A stretch of 14,373 bases of DNA from UPXZ01 sp964498765 (GCA_964498765.1 CAZCIU010000070.1:1-14373); one strand, 5' to 3'. Counted from the first letter of the stretch, positions 6,752-14,354 are shown. Program-made: numbers and translations. Notes: generated from the sequence alone by a model not told the origin.

Positions 6752-7579
6752 TTATTCAGTCAAGTCTTTCAGACGAAAATCGCCTGTCATATTCATCGTC
6801 TCCTTTGCCAGAATTTTGTATAAATCGGTTAGTTCAGGCAAATTGTTTTTTAGAATTTCAATGTGCTTTTGCACCGTTTCTCGGTCACCACGTTTGATTG
6901 GACCTGTCAAAGCATCTTTGTTTTCTTTTCCATCCAGGTTTTTTAGAACGCTTTCAATCAGAACTTTTGTTGCCGGATTTAGCGTTTCATTTGGTATTCC
7001 TACGAAATTGAAAATCTGATTGGATGCATGTACTAATGTCACCAAATAATTTGAAATCATGCATGCTCCGGCGTGATAAACCGCTTTTTGCTCTTTTTTA
7101 ATTTCAGCGATTTTCAGATTTTTACTCTCGAAAATTTGCTTTATTTTCAATAAATCAACTTCCTCTCCTTCAAAAAAGAAAGTGGTTTCTTTTAGCATTT
7201 TTACAGCTTGATTTATTTCGCTAAAAGCCAGTAATGGATGAATAGAGCAAACTTTATGCCCTTGTTTTTTTAGTGAAATAAGCGAGTCGGAGGTTTTTAG
7301 ACCGCTGGCGTGGATAAAGGTTTTTATCTCAGAAATGTTCAAACTGGCTATTTGATTTGCCACATTTTCTATTTCATCGTCATTGGTGGTAATCCAGATA
7401 AATTGACTGTCATTGACCAGTGTTTCAAGTTCTGTAAAAGATTTAGACGAAGTCAGAGAAGCTGATTTTTCTGCATTTTCAAATGTTCTGCTAAAATATC
7501 CAAGGATATTTATTCCATTTTCTTTGAAAAAAATCCCCAGTGAGGTTCCAACTTTTCCCGCTCCGATAAATGAGGTCAT
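6752..7579 (-). CDS. Rossmann-like DUF2520 protein, candidate ketopantoate reductase (PanG type)
   Basis: A 275-residue NAD(P)-binding protein when started at the ATG at 7579. The dinucleotide loop FIGAGKVGTSLG sits at the very N-terminus (GxGxxG at 6-11). Conserved DUF2520 features follow: SIHPLLAF with HPL at 114-116, AVYHAGACMISNYL (YHAGA at 168-172) and LTGPIKRGD (224-232). The frame is also open to a TTG at 7648 that overlaps the dnaX stop. I reject it because it would add 23 residues ahead of the Rossmann strand. The gene lies directly before panB in a run with panC, panD, coaB and coaC, and no panE or ilvC is in the window. A DUF2520-like ketopantoate reductase named PanG is known from Francisella and Enterococcus pantothenate loci, so reduction of ketopantoate to pantoate is the likely role. 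DUF2520 proteins also occur at unrelated loci in Bacteroidota, so the function stays an inference. Confidence 0.8.
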   Translation of the reverse strand: MTSFIGAGKVGTSLGIFFKENGINILGYFSRTFENAEKSASLTSSKSFTELETLVNDSQFIWITTNDDEIENVANQIASLNISEIKTFIHASGLKTSDSLISLKKQGHKVCSIHPLLAFSEINQAVKMLKETTFFFEGEEVDLLKIKQIFESKNLKIAEIKKEQKAVYHAGACMISNYLVTLVHASNQIFNFVGIPNETLNPATKVLIESVLKNLDGKENKDALTGPIKRGDRETVQKHIEILKNNLPELTDLYKILAKETMNMTGDFRLKDLTE

Positions 7580-7640
7580 TTCGTCAATTATTTTGTATTT
7601 AAAAGCTTGAAACTTAGTGAAATGTGAGAATTTTCCAGAA

Positions 7641-9437
7641 TTAATCAATCTCCATATCCAGATTTTTTCTCATTTTTTCCAGCAATGGATTTTCTGTTGC
7701 CATTTTCAGATATACTTCTTGTGGCGTCAGATGTTTTCTGATTTCAATCTCAGGTGTAAATTCTATGTTTAGTTTTAAAGCACTGTTATTTAGTTCTTTG
7801 CGTAAGAAAATCATTACATCCAATTGCTGTAATTCCTTTTCCTGAAATTTATTGTCAACCATTACTTCAATTACATTTTCTGGAAGAAGTTTCGGTCGGT
7901 GAGTTTTTAAGAATGCAGCTGTTCCCGGATCATCGGATTTTGTGGCAACGTAACTGTCCCATTTTTTTTGCAAATCGCTATCAGAAACTTCACTTATATT
8001 GTTTTCATCAGTTCCATCGCTTTCTTGAGGTTCAGAAACAGTTTCAAAATCTTCCGGTTTAAGCGAAGTGATAGAGATACTTACTGGCTTTGTGTATTTT
8101 CCGGAAGAATTGTCAACAGCACCGGTTTTTGCAGGAGTTTCCGTTTTAGGTACTTGAACTTCAGCCGGTTTTGTCTCAATAACTTCGGTTTTTTGAGTTT
8201 CAAGTGGAGCAGAAGGAGTTGCTACAGTTTGTGGTGCAACAGTTTGAACCGGAGTTTCAACTTTAGGTGTGCTTACCGGCGCAGCTGAGGGTGTCAGTTT
8301 TTGTAGCGGAGCTTTTTCATCCTCCGTTAGGACTTTTTTTTTATCGCCTATAAGCGAGCAAATCCTAATTAAAGCCAACTCTACAAGCAATCGTTTATTT
8401 TTGCTAAGTCGGTAATTTAGGTCGCACTCATTGCTGATTTTAAGGGCAGCAAAAACAAATTCAGCCGGACATGCGGCAGCTTGCTTTTGGTAGCGTTCTG
8501 CAATATCATTTCCAACTTCAAGCAGCTGAATGGTGATTGGATCTTTGCAAACCAACACATCACGCAGGTGAGAACTCAATCCGGTGATAAAATGATGCGC
8601 ATCAAATCCTTTGTTTAATATTTCGTTGAAAATGAGCAGCGATTGGCTGATATTTCCTTCCAAAAATGCGTAAACAAGTCGGAAATAGTACTCATAATCC
8701 AGTACATTGAGATTTTCAATGGTGGATTGGTACGTAATATTTGTACCACTAAAACTCACCAACTGGTCGAAAATAGACAAGGCATCACGCATCCCACCAT
8801 CACTTTTTTGTGCAATAATGGTCAGCGCACTTTCTTCGATAGTAATTCCTTCACTTTGCGCAACAAATTTCAGGTGATTAACCGTGTCTTTTGCTGAAAT
8901 CCGGTTAAAATCGTAAATCTGACAGCGCGAAAGAATGGTTGGGATAATTTTATGCTTTTCGGTTGTAGCAAGAATAAAAATAGCGTGTGCAGGCGGTTCC
9001 TCCAGCGTTTTCAAAAATGCATTGAAAGCTTGTGGAGATAGCATGTGAACCTCATCAATGATGTAAACGCTGTATTTTCCGATTTGAGGCGGAATGCGAA
9101 CTTGATCAGTCAGCGTGCGGATGTCTTCCACGCTGTTGTTTGATGCGGCATCCAGTTCATGAATGCTGTAGGAACGCTGCTCGTTGAACGAAACACAGGA
9201 TTCACATTCGTTGCAGGCTTCGCCAGCAGCGGTTCGATTTGCACAGTTGATTGTTTTGGCAAAAATACGGGCGCAAGTAGTTTTTCCAACTCCTCTTGGA
9301 CCACAAAAAAGATACGCATGCGCCAACTTTTCGCTTTTGATAGCGTTTTTGAGCGTGGTGGTCAGTGAGTCTTGTCCCACTACAGACTGAAATGTCTGAG
9401 GACGATATTTTAATGCCGAAACAACGAATGAAGCCAT
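7641..9437 (-). CDS. dnaX: DNA polymerase III subunit gamma/tau DnaX
   Basis: The clamp-loader ATPase that loads the beta clamp and, in its long tau form, ties the replisome together. In 598 residues: the AAA+ module has Walker A GPRGVGKTT (46-54), zinc-binding cysteines 65, 75, 78 and 81, Walker B IIDEVH (126-131), LEEPPAH and the SRC motif (170-172) with the trans-acting Arg. The lid and collar domain follow to about 368. A P/T/E/V-rich linker of low complexity spans roughly 375-455, and the tau-specific C-terminal domain covers about 480-598. A run of nine A residues encodes KKK at 366-368, exactly where the collar domain ends (see the slippage site). The gene is first in a run with the pantothenate/CoA genes, its stop lying 61 nt before the preferred start of the DUF2520 gene. 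A promoter lies just upstream. Confidence 0.96.
   Translation of the reverse strand: MASFVVSALKYRPQTFQSVVGQDSLTTTLKNAIKSEKLAHAYLFCGPRGVGKTTCARIFAKTINCANRTAAGEACNECESCVSFNEQRSYSIHELDAASNNSVEDIRTLTDQVRIPPQIGKYSVYIIDEVHMLSPQAFNAFLKTLEEPPAHAIFILATTEKHKIIPTILSRCQIYDFNRISAKDTVNHLKFVAQSEGITIEESALTIIAQKSDGGMRDALSIFDQLVSFSGTNITYQSTIENLNVLDYEYYFRLVYAFLEGNISQSLLIFNEILNKGFDAHHFITGLSSHLRDVLVCKDPITIQLLEVGNDIAERYQKQAAACPAEFVFAALKISNECDLNYRLSKNKRLLVELALIRICSLIGDKKKVLTEDEKAPLQKLTPSAAPVSTPKVETPVQTVAPQTVATPSAPLETQKTEVIETKPAEVQVPKTETPAKTGAVDNSSGKYTKPVSISITSLKPEDFETVSEPQESDGTDENNISEVSDSDLQKKWDSYVATKSDDPGTAAFLKTHRPKLLPENVIEVMVDNKFQEKELQQLDVMIFLRKELNNSALKLNIEFTPEIEIRKHLTPQEVYLKMATENPLLEKMRKNLDMEID
8307..8342 (-). 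promoter_or_regulatory. Putative dnaX slippage site: A9 run plus downstream stem
   Basis: On the coding (minus) strand, codons 366-368 are nine consecutive A residues (8342-8334). Seven nucleotides later CGGAG (8326-8322) can pair with CTCCG (8311-8307) over a 10-nt loop. The alternative frames stop at once. The -1 frame adds Ser-Pro-Asn-Gly-Gly and meets TGA at 8319-8317; the +1 frame adds one Ser and meets TAA at 8329-8327. Slippage would therefore give a gamma-like protein of about 369-373 residues, ending after the AAA+ and collar domains. Such slippage in dnaX is established in E. coli (ribosomal) and Thermus (transcriptional, also on an A9 run). That it happens here is inference. Confidence 0.6.
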
Positions 9438-9471
9438 TGAAAGCAGTATTTTGTGAGTTAAAAATAAACTA

Positions 9472-9502
9472 CAAAAATAGCTTATTTTATGCTAAAATCC
9501 AA
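9472..9502 (-). promoter_or_regulatory. Bacteroidota-type promoter for dnaX and downstream pan/coa genes
   Basis: On the minus strand, TATTTTTG (9479-9472) matches the -7 consensus TAnnTTTG exactly. TTG (9502-9500) stands 20 nt upstream as the -33 element. Transcription would begin about 25-30 nt before the dnaX ATG at 9437. The short A/U-rich leader has no Shine-Dalgarno sequence. No strong intrinsic terminator separates this promoter from the DUF4249 gene upstream, so read-through is possible. Confidence 0.62.
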
Positions 9503-9561
9503 CTAATATTTTTAGTCTGTGAGTTTTACTTTAGCAAATGCATCATGCAGATAGTTCAGTA

Positions 9562-10563
9562 TCAATTATTTATTTCAATAATAATTGGCTCTGACGAATT
9601 GTAGCTGCCAAGCAAACCGATGCCATCCTGAATGTTGGAATGTATCTGAACCGGCTCTACAAAAGGATTTCCGTTCGTATTTCTTGCTGCCGCAAATGAT
9701 TTGGCGTAGAAATAATATTCCGGTGAAATTTGTTGCAAATAGAACTTATATTTTTCCTTTGAAAACTCATAAGATTGTAATCCATCATAGTAAAATGGAC
9801 TATCTTCAAAATACGAGCTTTCCAAAACAATGTCACTTTGAATTTTTATTTCGTATTCTTTGCCATTGATTAGTTCATCTGAAAACGTGTCAAAACTATA
9901 ATTGGAGTTAGAAATGTCAAAAACACCCTGAACGCCACTATTTTCCGATTGATTTCCAAAAATAATATCATCAAATTTGCTGAGATAAGTTGTGATTGGG
10001 TTTCCATTTGAGGTAGTTTCCAAAGCTACTAACAAACGATAGTAGTTTTTCTGATTTCCATTGTCTTTGAATTTTACTCTGAAATTCATTTTTCTAATTT
10101 TGTGATAGCTAATTGTATCCGTGCCGCCATTTGGATTATCATAAATTTGGTAGCCCGTTTCGATGGTGGAAGTTGTATCTACACTGATTAGAGGCACTCT
10201 TTCGGGAATTTTGGTGGTGCTGCTCGCAGGGTCAAATCCGGGAGCGCTAATTTCAAATTTGACTTCATCACCAATCCTGGGTTTAATAGGAGAATTGTAA
10301 AATCCATTTCCTTGATAAAGCAATTTTCCTTTTGCTTCGCCATTGATAATTAGCTTAAATTCAGCATTTTCAATCAAATAATGCTGAACGCTGTTTTCCA
10401 GAAAAAATCGGGATTTGCTTAAATGTGCCGAAATGGTAGAATCGGGAGTGATAAAACTACTTACAACTATCATAGGTTCAGTAACTTCACCTTTGAATTC
10501 AATTACTTTCTCGCAACTAACAAAAATAAGTGCCAAAATGAGAATATATAGCGTTTTTTTCAT
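9562..10563 (-). CDS. DUF4249 outer-membrane-associated lipoprotein, partner of TonB receptor
   Basis: A 333-residue protein with a lipoprotein signal: Lys2 and Lys3, a hydrophobic core and the lipobox FVSC, with Cys17 as lipidation site. The mature part has the features I associate with DUF4249 of Bacteroidota, including an early TEPMIVVSSFITPDSTISAHLSKS segment in which a beta-rich domain begins, then GDEVKFEISAPGF and a C-terminal region around ISPEYYFYAKSFAAARNTNGNPF. DUF4249 genes usually sit beside TonB-dependent receptors with a carboxypeptidase-regulatory domain, as here, 25 nt downstream. By analogy with SusC/SusD it probably acts as a surface lid or substrate-binding lipoprotein. 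The substrate cannot be told from the sequence. Confidence 0.88.
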   Translation of the reverse strand: MKKTLYILILALIFVSCEKVIEFKGEVTEPMIVVSSFITPDSTISAHLSKSRFFLENSVQHYLIENAEFKLIINGEAKGKLLYQGNGFYNSPIKPRIGDEVKFEISAPGFDPASSTTKIPERVPLISVDTTSTIETGYQIYDNPNGGTDTISYHKIRKMNFRVKFKDNGNQKNYYRLLVALETTSNGNPITTYLSKFDDIIFGNQSENSGVQGVFDISNSNYSFDTFSDELINGKEYEIKIQSDIVLESSYFEDSPFYYDGLQSYEFSKEKYKFYLQQISPEYYFYAKSFAAARNTNGNPFVEPVQIHSNIQDGIGLLGSYNSSEPIIIEINN

Positions 10564-10588
10564 AATGAGCTGTTTTTCAGTTTAATTA

Positions 10589-13054
10589 TCAAAATTTGAA
10601 ACTATAGCTTACCGATGGAATAATCGGGAAAAGCGTCACTTGCTTCAATACACTTTTCGATTCGTAACTGCCCCAATTTACATCGTAGCTGCCTTGAGAC
10701 GACTCGTAAACCATAAATGGATTGAACTGATTATACACGTTGTACACGCTTATATTCCAGGTTCGGGTTCCTCTTTTTTTCTTTTTATGAAAATTCACAC
10801 CCAAATCCATGCGATGATAATTATTGAAGCGGTAATTATTTCTGGAGCTAATGTAGGTATTGTGCATCATGTAATTTCCGTACGTTCCTGCTTGTGGAGG
10901 CATTGGACCTAGATTTGTATGCAAACCCAATGTAGCCGTATTTCCGGTCGCAAAAACCCAGTTTCCGGAAATGTCAAATTTCTCAGAAAATTTATGCATC
11001 ACAGTCAGACTTAAGTCATGTGTGCGGTCGTATTTTGCGGGAAAAACTTTCCCGTTATTCAAGGTTTGTCTCGGTCTGTCAAATAATCTTTCGGTTTTGG
11101 ACCATGTATATCCGAGCCAGCCTGTGGTATTTCCAAAAGATCGCTGAGCCAAAAACTCAATTCCGTATGACCAGCCGCGTCCCATCACTACTTTTTCTTC
11201 CCATCCGGATGATTCGCCCATAAAAGATGCTCCGTCCTTGTATTCTATCAGATTATCCATGGTTTTGTAGTAGCCTTCGAGTGATAAATCTACGATGTCG
11301 TTCAGATTGTAGAATGCGCCCAAAGCAAATTGATGTGATTTCATTGGTTCAATCAGCTTGGTTGCCGGCACCCAAAGGTCAGTTGGCATGCTGATGCTGT
11401 TGTTGGAAAGCATGTGGATATATTGCGTCATTCTAGCATAGCCACCTTTTATGGAAAGTTTGTCCGAAAGCATCATCCGAAGTCCCAGACGCGGTTCCAG
11501 TGAGTAATAGTTTTTTTGCTGAACATGAAAAGTCGAGAAATGAATTCCGGCATTTACTTTCAGCCAGTCAGAAAGCGTGATATTATCCTCTAAATAGGAC
11601 ATAGTTTCATGTGAAAAAATATTACTTGAGCCAATAATTGTATCAAGTTTGAAATTTTGCCCTTCGTGATTATTTACAGCGTAAAAAGTTGAAACATCCG
11701 GTCGGAACGTGTGATTGGTGTAATTAGCACCAAACTTAATATCATGTGAAGTATTCGGCGTAAAATCAAAATCAACTTTGAAAGAAAAATCCTCAATTCC
11801 GGATTTGTAGCCAACTTTGTACTCTTCGCTGATGGTTTTATTTGGAGTGACGGTTTTGTTAACTTGATCTGACGTATATCCAACACCCATATTCGAGCGA
11901 TAACGAGTGTAAGCAGCCGTTGCGTTCATAAAAAGCTTGTTGGTCAGTACGTGATTCCAGCGCAGTGCTGCAATTGCATTTCCCCAGTCCCAATCCAAAT
12001 TCATCCATTGACTGCTGTCGTATTGACCGCTATTGGTGCTGGAAGTTCTGTATTTTGTGTAAATGACATCGTCGCCAAGATAAAGGCTCAGATAAAGCTT
12101 GTCACGGTCAGAAAATTTATGAGTAAGTTTGGCATTTAAGTCGTAGAAGTAATATCCGGCTGTGGTTTTGGACATATCGCCTTCATTTTCCCTTTTGGCA
12201 TAATAACGGATTAGCGGCTGGCTCAAAATATCCATATATGTTCGTCTGGCAGAGATGTTGAAAGTTGTTTTTTCTTTCCAAATCGGTCCTTCCAGATTGA
12301 TTTTCGATGAAATAAGCCCGATGCTTACGTTGCCGTGGTAGTTTTTGTCATCACCATCTTTCATTCGTACATCCACTACAGACGAAAGTCGCCCGCCAAA
12401 TCGAGCCGGAAAGCTTCCTTTGTATAGCGTAACGTTTTTTACAGCATCGGTATTAAATGCCGAGAAAAATCCAAACATGTGGTTGACATTGTAAATAGGA
12501 ATACCATCCAGCAGAATTAAATTCTGATCGGGACCTCCGCCACGCACATACAAACCTGCCGAACCTTCGGTTCCGGATTGCACGCCGGGAAGCAGCTGCA
12601 GTGCTTTTATCAAATCATTTTCACCAAAAAGTGTAGGGATATTTTTAATTTGTTCAATTGGAACTTCGATTGCGCTCATTTGTGAGCCGCTTACACCTAA
12701 TTCATTTCTCCGACCAACAACGGTAACTTCTTTCAGCGATATACTCGCGTCAAGTTTAATGTTGATTACGGTGTCTTTTGTGAGTGTGAATTTCGCCGTT
12801 TCGGGAGTATAACCAACGTAGTGAAAGTTGATGTCCACTTCTCCTTCCGGTAGCGTAAGTGAATAATGTCCATAATTGTTACTGACAGTTCCTTTGGCTG
12901 AAATATTGTCAAAAACCGAAGCACTAATTAAAGTTTCTCCACTGGCCATGTCGGTGATAAATCCACTGATTGTATATCGCTGTGAAAATACAGAAGTGAA
13001 GTTCAGAAGCAGTAAAATCAGCAACAAACACAAGTGTTTACTAGAAAATTTCAT
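10589..13054 (-). CDS. TonB-dependent receptor with carboxypeptidase-regulatory N-domain
   Basis: An 821-residue outer-membrane transporter. The signal peptide has a long leucine-rich core and probably ends near SVFS-Q (24/25). A carboxypeptidase-regulatory-like beta-sandwich follows (about 26-101: YTISGFITDMASGETL, GTVSNNYGHYSLTLP, FHYVGYTP). A linker with ISLKEVTVVGRR leads to the plug (about 125-230), with ALQLLPGVQSGTEG, LYVRGGGPDQNLILLDGIP (168-186) and FPARFGGRLSSVVDVRMKDG. The remaining 590 or so residues are a beta-barrel rich in aromatic strands, ending in VSYSFKF with the terminal Phe typical of outer-membrane barrels. It imports an unknown ligand using energy from TonB-ExbBD, which is not in this window. 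The DUF4249 lipoprotein gene follows by 25 nt, so the two are probably co-transcribed. The start is the ATG at 13054. Confidence 0.94.
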   Translation of the reverse strand: MKFSSKHLCLLLILLLLNFTSVFSQRYTISGFITDMASGETLISASVFDNISAKGTVSNNYGHYSLTLPEGEVDINFHYVGYTPETAKFTLTKDTVINIKLDASISLKEVTVVGRRNELGVSGSQMSAIEVPIEQIKNIPTLFGENDLIKALQLLPGVQSGTEGSAGLYVRGGGPDQNLILLDGIPIYNVNHMFGFFSAFNTDAVKNVTLYKGSFPARFGGRLSSVVDVRMKDGDDKNYHGNVSIGLISSKINLEGPIWKEKTTFNISARRTYMDILSQPLIRYYAKRENEGDMSKTTAGYYFYDLNAKLTHKFSDRDKLYLSLYLGDDVIYTKYRTSSTNSGQYDSSQWMNLDWDWGNAIAALRWNHVLTNKLFMNATAAYTRYRSNMGVGYTSDQVNKTVTPNKTISEEYKVGYKSGIEDFSFKVDFDFTPNTSHDIKFGANYTNHTFRPDVSTFYAVNNHEGQNFKLDTIIGSSNIFSHETMSYLEDNITLSDWLKVNAGIHFSTFHVQQKNYYSLEPRLGLRMMLSDKLSIKGGYARMTQYIHMLSNNSISMPTDLWVPATKLIEPMKSHQFALGAFYNLNDIVDLSLEGYYKTMDNLIEYKDGASFMGESSGWEEKVVMGRGWSYGIEFLAQRSFGNTTGWLGYTWSKTERLFDRPRQTLNNGKVFPAKYDRTHDLSLTVMHKFSEKFDISGNWVFATGNTATLGLHTNLGPMPPQAGTYGNYMMHNTYISSRNNYRFNNYHRMDLGVNFHKKKKRGTRTWNISVYNVYNQFNPFMVYESSQGSYDVNWGSYESKSVLKQVTLFPIIPSVSYSFKF

Positions 13055-13077
13055 AAAAAAAGGTTTTATTTCGGCTG

Positions 13078-13085
13078 CAAAGGTA
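13078..13085 (-). promoter_or_regulatory. Candidate -7 element for the TonB receptor operon
   Basis: On the minus strand this reads TACCTTTG, an exact TAnnTTTG match. It ends 24 nt before the receptor ATG, which would leave a short leader. No clear TTG or TTTG appears at the expected -33 distance, so it may be a weak promoter or need an activator. The gap 13086-13216 otherwise shows only a 10-bp perfect palindrome, TAATGCATTA, at 13179-13188. Confidence 0.42.
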
Positions 13086-13216
13086 TAAAATTAAAGTTAC
13101 TGTCTGATGAAGATTCTGCTAAAAAACCTATAAAGCATTTTTCTAAAATTACGATTGGATGGGCAATGAGCAGTTTATTAATGCATTATAGCTTGTGATA
13201 ATTTGGATAGACTGTG

Positions 13217-13262
13217 AAAAAACAAACCCCAACAAATTTTCTGATATTTGTTGAGGTTCGTT
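13217..13262 (-). terminator. Intrinsic terminator after the T9SS-sorted protein
   Basis: CAACAAAT (13230-13237) pairs with ATTTGTTG (13246-13253) over an 8-nt loop. The stem extends through AACC/GGTT (13225-13228 with 13255-13258) and AAC/GTT beyond two single mismatches. Read on the minus strand, the hairpin begins 18 nt after the stop at 13280. It runs into a stretch of six U residues (complement of 13217-13222). It separates this gene from the TonB receptor operon. Confidence 0.75.
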
Positions 13263-13279
13263 GTGAGTAAATCAAGTTT

Positions 13280-14347
13280 TTATTTTTTTATAAATGTCTT
13301 AACAGCAATAGCTTGATTGTCTTTTTTGAGATTGAGCATATAAACTCCAGCATTCAGTTTGCTAATGTCAAGCGAGTTTAGTTGGTTTGCACTTGTTTCG
13401 TTGAATGCTGTGCTGATAACAGTTTTTCCATTAGCATCTACCACCGTAGCATTGATGTCGGATACATTTTTTGCGTAGCTAAAATTCAATACATTCTGTA
13501 CCGGATTTGGAAAAATACTGAGCAATTTCGATTGTTCTTCCAATACCGTTTCAACACCTGTGCTTGTGTCCAGACTTACATCAATTTCATTAATCCTGCA
13601 ATGCACTACTCCTGTGTAAGAGTTTTTTATCACAAGCTTGAAGTGTGAAATAGCCCAGGTTTGGGGTAATTTTATATAGTACTTTTCGCTGTCGGGTGCT
13701 GTAGTCGCAAGCATTAACTCAAAATTTTTACCATCTGTGCTTCCCCACAATTCTATGTCTTTTTGGTGGCGAGAAGTACCGCCGGAAAGTTGGAATAGAA
13801 AACCTGTAACTCGCTCGATTTTATTCATATTCACAGTAATATGGTGAGGAAAGCTGGCACTACCGCTCTGCCAGGCAGAGTGCCAAAAGGTGTTTACATT
13901 TCCATCTATGGTAGTGGCTGCACGTCCGTTGACAGCTCCTTCGCCGGTGGTTTCCTGTGAACTAAATCCGGCTATTTCCCAATTGTTTTTCAGGGCTAAG
14001 TTGTCGGTGATATTTTTGATTGAATCATTTTTACGTTTTTCTTTTGCCACGGCCAAATCTACACGACGAGTGAACTCATTTAGGTCTAAATTTTCAACAA
14101 CGGATTTGTCTGTTTTGATAGGAATGGTATTTGCTGTTTTTTTTGTAAATCCATATCCTCCGGAAGCCATATAGAATTTATCTGCCTGGTCTGTAGCTTG
14201 CCCTTGCTCAAAATCAACGCGTTGTCCTGCTGCTCCGTCTGTATTTCCAAAATTTACTTGGTTGAAGTTTATCCATTTTGGGACAGAATTAGCCGAAGGA
14301 GCTTGGTGTGCAAATGCATTAAGGGTACTTCTAAAAACTAATAAATT
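13280..14347 (-). CDS. F5/8-type C (discoidin) protein with T9SS sorting domain, 5' end disrupted
   Basis: A probable secreted or surface protein. Counted from the ATG at 14170 (296 residues), it has a charged linker (about 20-60), then an F5/8-type C discoidin domain (about 64-200: TIDGNVNTFWHSAW, HHITVNMNKIERVTGFLF, IELWGSTDGKNFE, FKLVIKNS, RINEIDVSL), usually a carbohydrate-binding fold. It ends in a T9SS type A sorting domain (about 215-296: LLSIFPNPVQNVLNF, VVDANGKTV, LDISKLNAGVYMLNLKKD). The frame stays open and protein-like for 59 more codons upstream of that ATG, including VPKWINFNQVNFGNTDGAAG, until a TGA at 14348-14350, with no start codon in that stretch. ATG 14170 is therefore probably internal, and the true start is lost by frameshift or lies in disturbed sequence. 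The ligand is unknown. Confidence 0.78.
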   Translation of the reverse strand, partial: NLLVFRSTLNAFAHQAPSANSVPKWINFNQVNFGNTDGAAGQRVDFEQGQATDQADKFYMASGGYGFTKKTANTIPIKTDKSVVENLDLNEFTRRVDLAVAKEKRKNDSIKNITDNLALKNNWEIAGFSSQETTGEGAVNGRAATTIDGNVNTFWHSAWQSGSASFPHHITVNMNKIERVTGFLFQLSGGTSRHQKDIELWGSTDGKNFELMLATTAPDSEKYYIKLPQTWAISHFKLVIKNSYTGVVHCRINEIDVSLDTSTGVETVLEEQSKLLSIFPNPVQNVLNFSYAKNVSDINATVVDANGKTVISTAFNETSANQLNSLDISKLNAGVYMLNLKKDNQAIAVKTFIKK

Positions 14348-14354
14348 TCAACAT
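14331..14354 (-). other. Probable frameshifted start of the T9SS-sorted protein
   Basis: An ATG at 14354-14352 opens MLKFISF and hits TAG at 14333-14331 after seven codons. The stop sits on a run of five T residues on the coding strand (14337-14333). With one T fewer, the frame would run on as Arg-Ser-Thr-Leu-Asn-Ala-Phe-Ala-His-Gln-Ala and join the open frame of the discoidin protein. This could be a real mutation, phase-variable homopolymer slippage, or an error near the edge of the available sequence. The joined N-terminus is a poor signal peptide, which argues for caution. Confidence 0.4.

Noticed and set aside
7580..7648. TTG start at 7648 for the DUF2520 protein, overlapping dnaX
   Set aside because: It would put 23 extra residues before the Rossmann strand. 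The ATG at 7579 places the GxGxxG loop right at the N-terminus, as in the family.
7968..8288. Plus-strand open frame of 106 codons opposite the dnaX linker
   Set aside because: Its Arg/Phe/Ser-rich composition is what the complement of a Pro/Thr/Glu/Val-rich linker gives. It matches no family I know.
8334..8342. The A9 run in dnaX as a sequencing error
   Set aside because: The full-length frame is intact and family-like on both sides of the run, so nine A residues is the count that keeps tau whole.
9480..9561. A terminator between the DUF4249 gene and dnaX
   Set aside because: Only weak inverted repeats are present (GCTAAA/TTTAGC with a loop over 30 nt, and an 11-bp mini-palindrome at 9539-9549), with no stem plus T-run.
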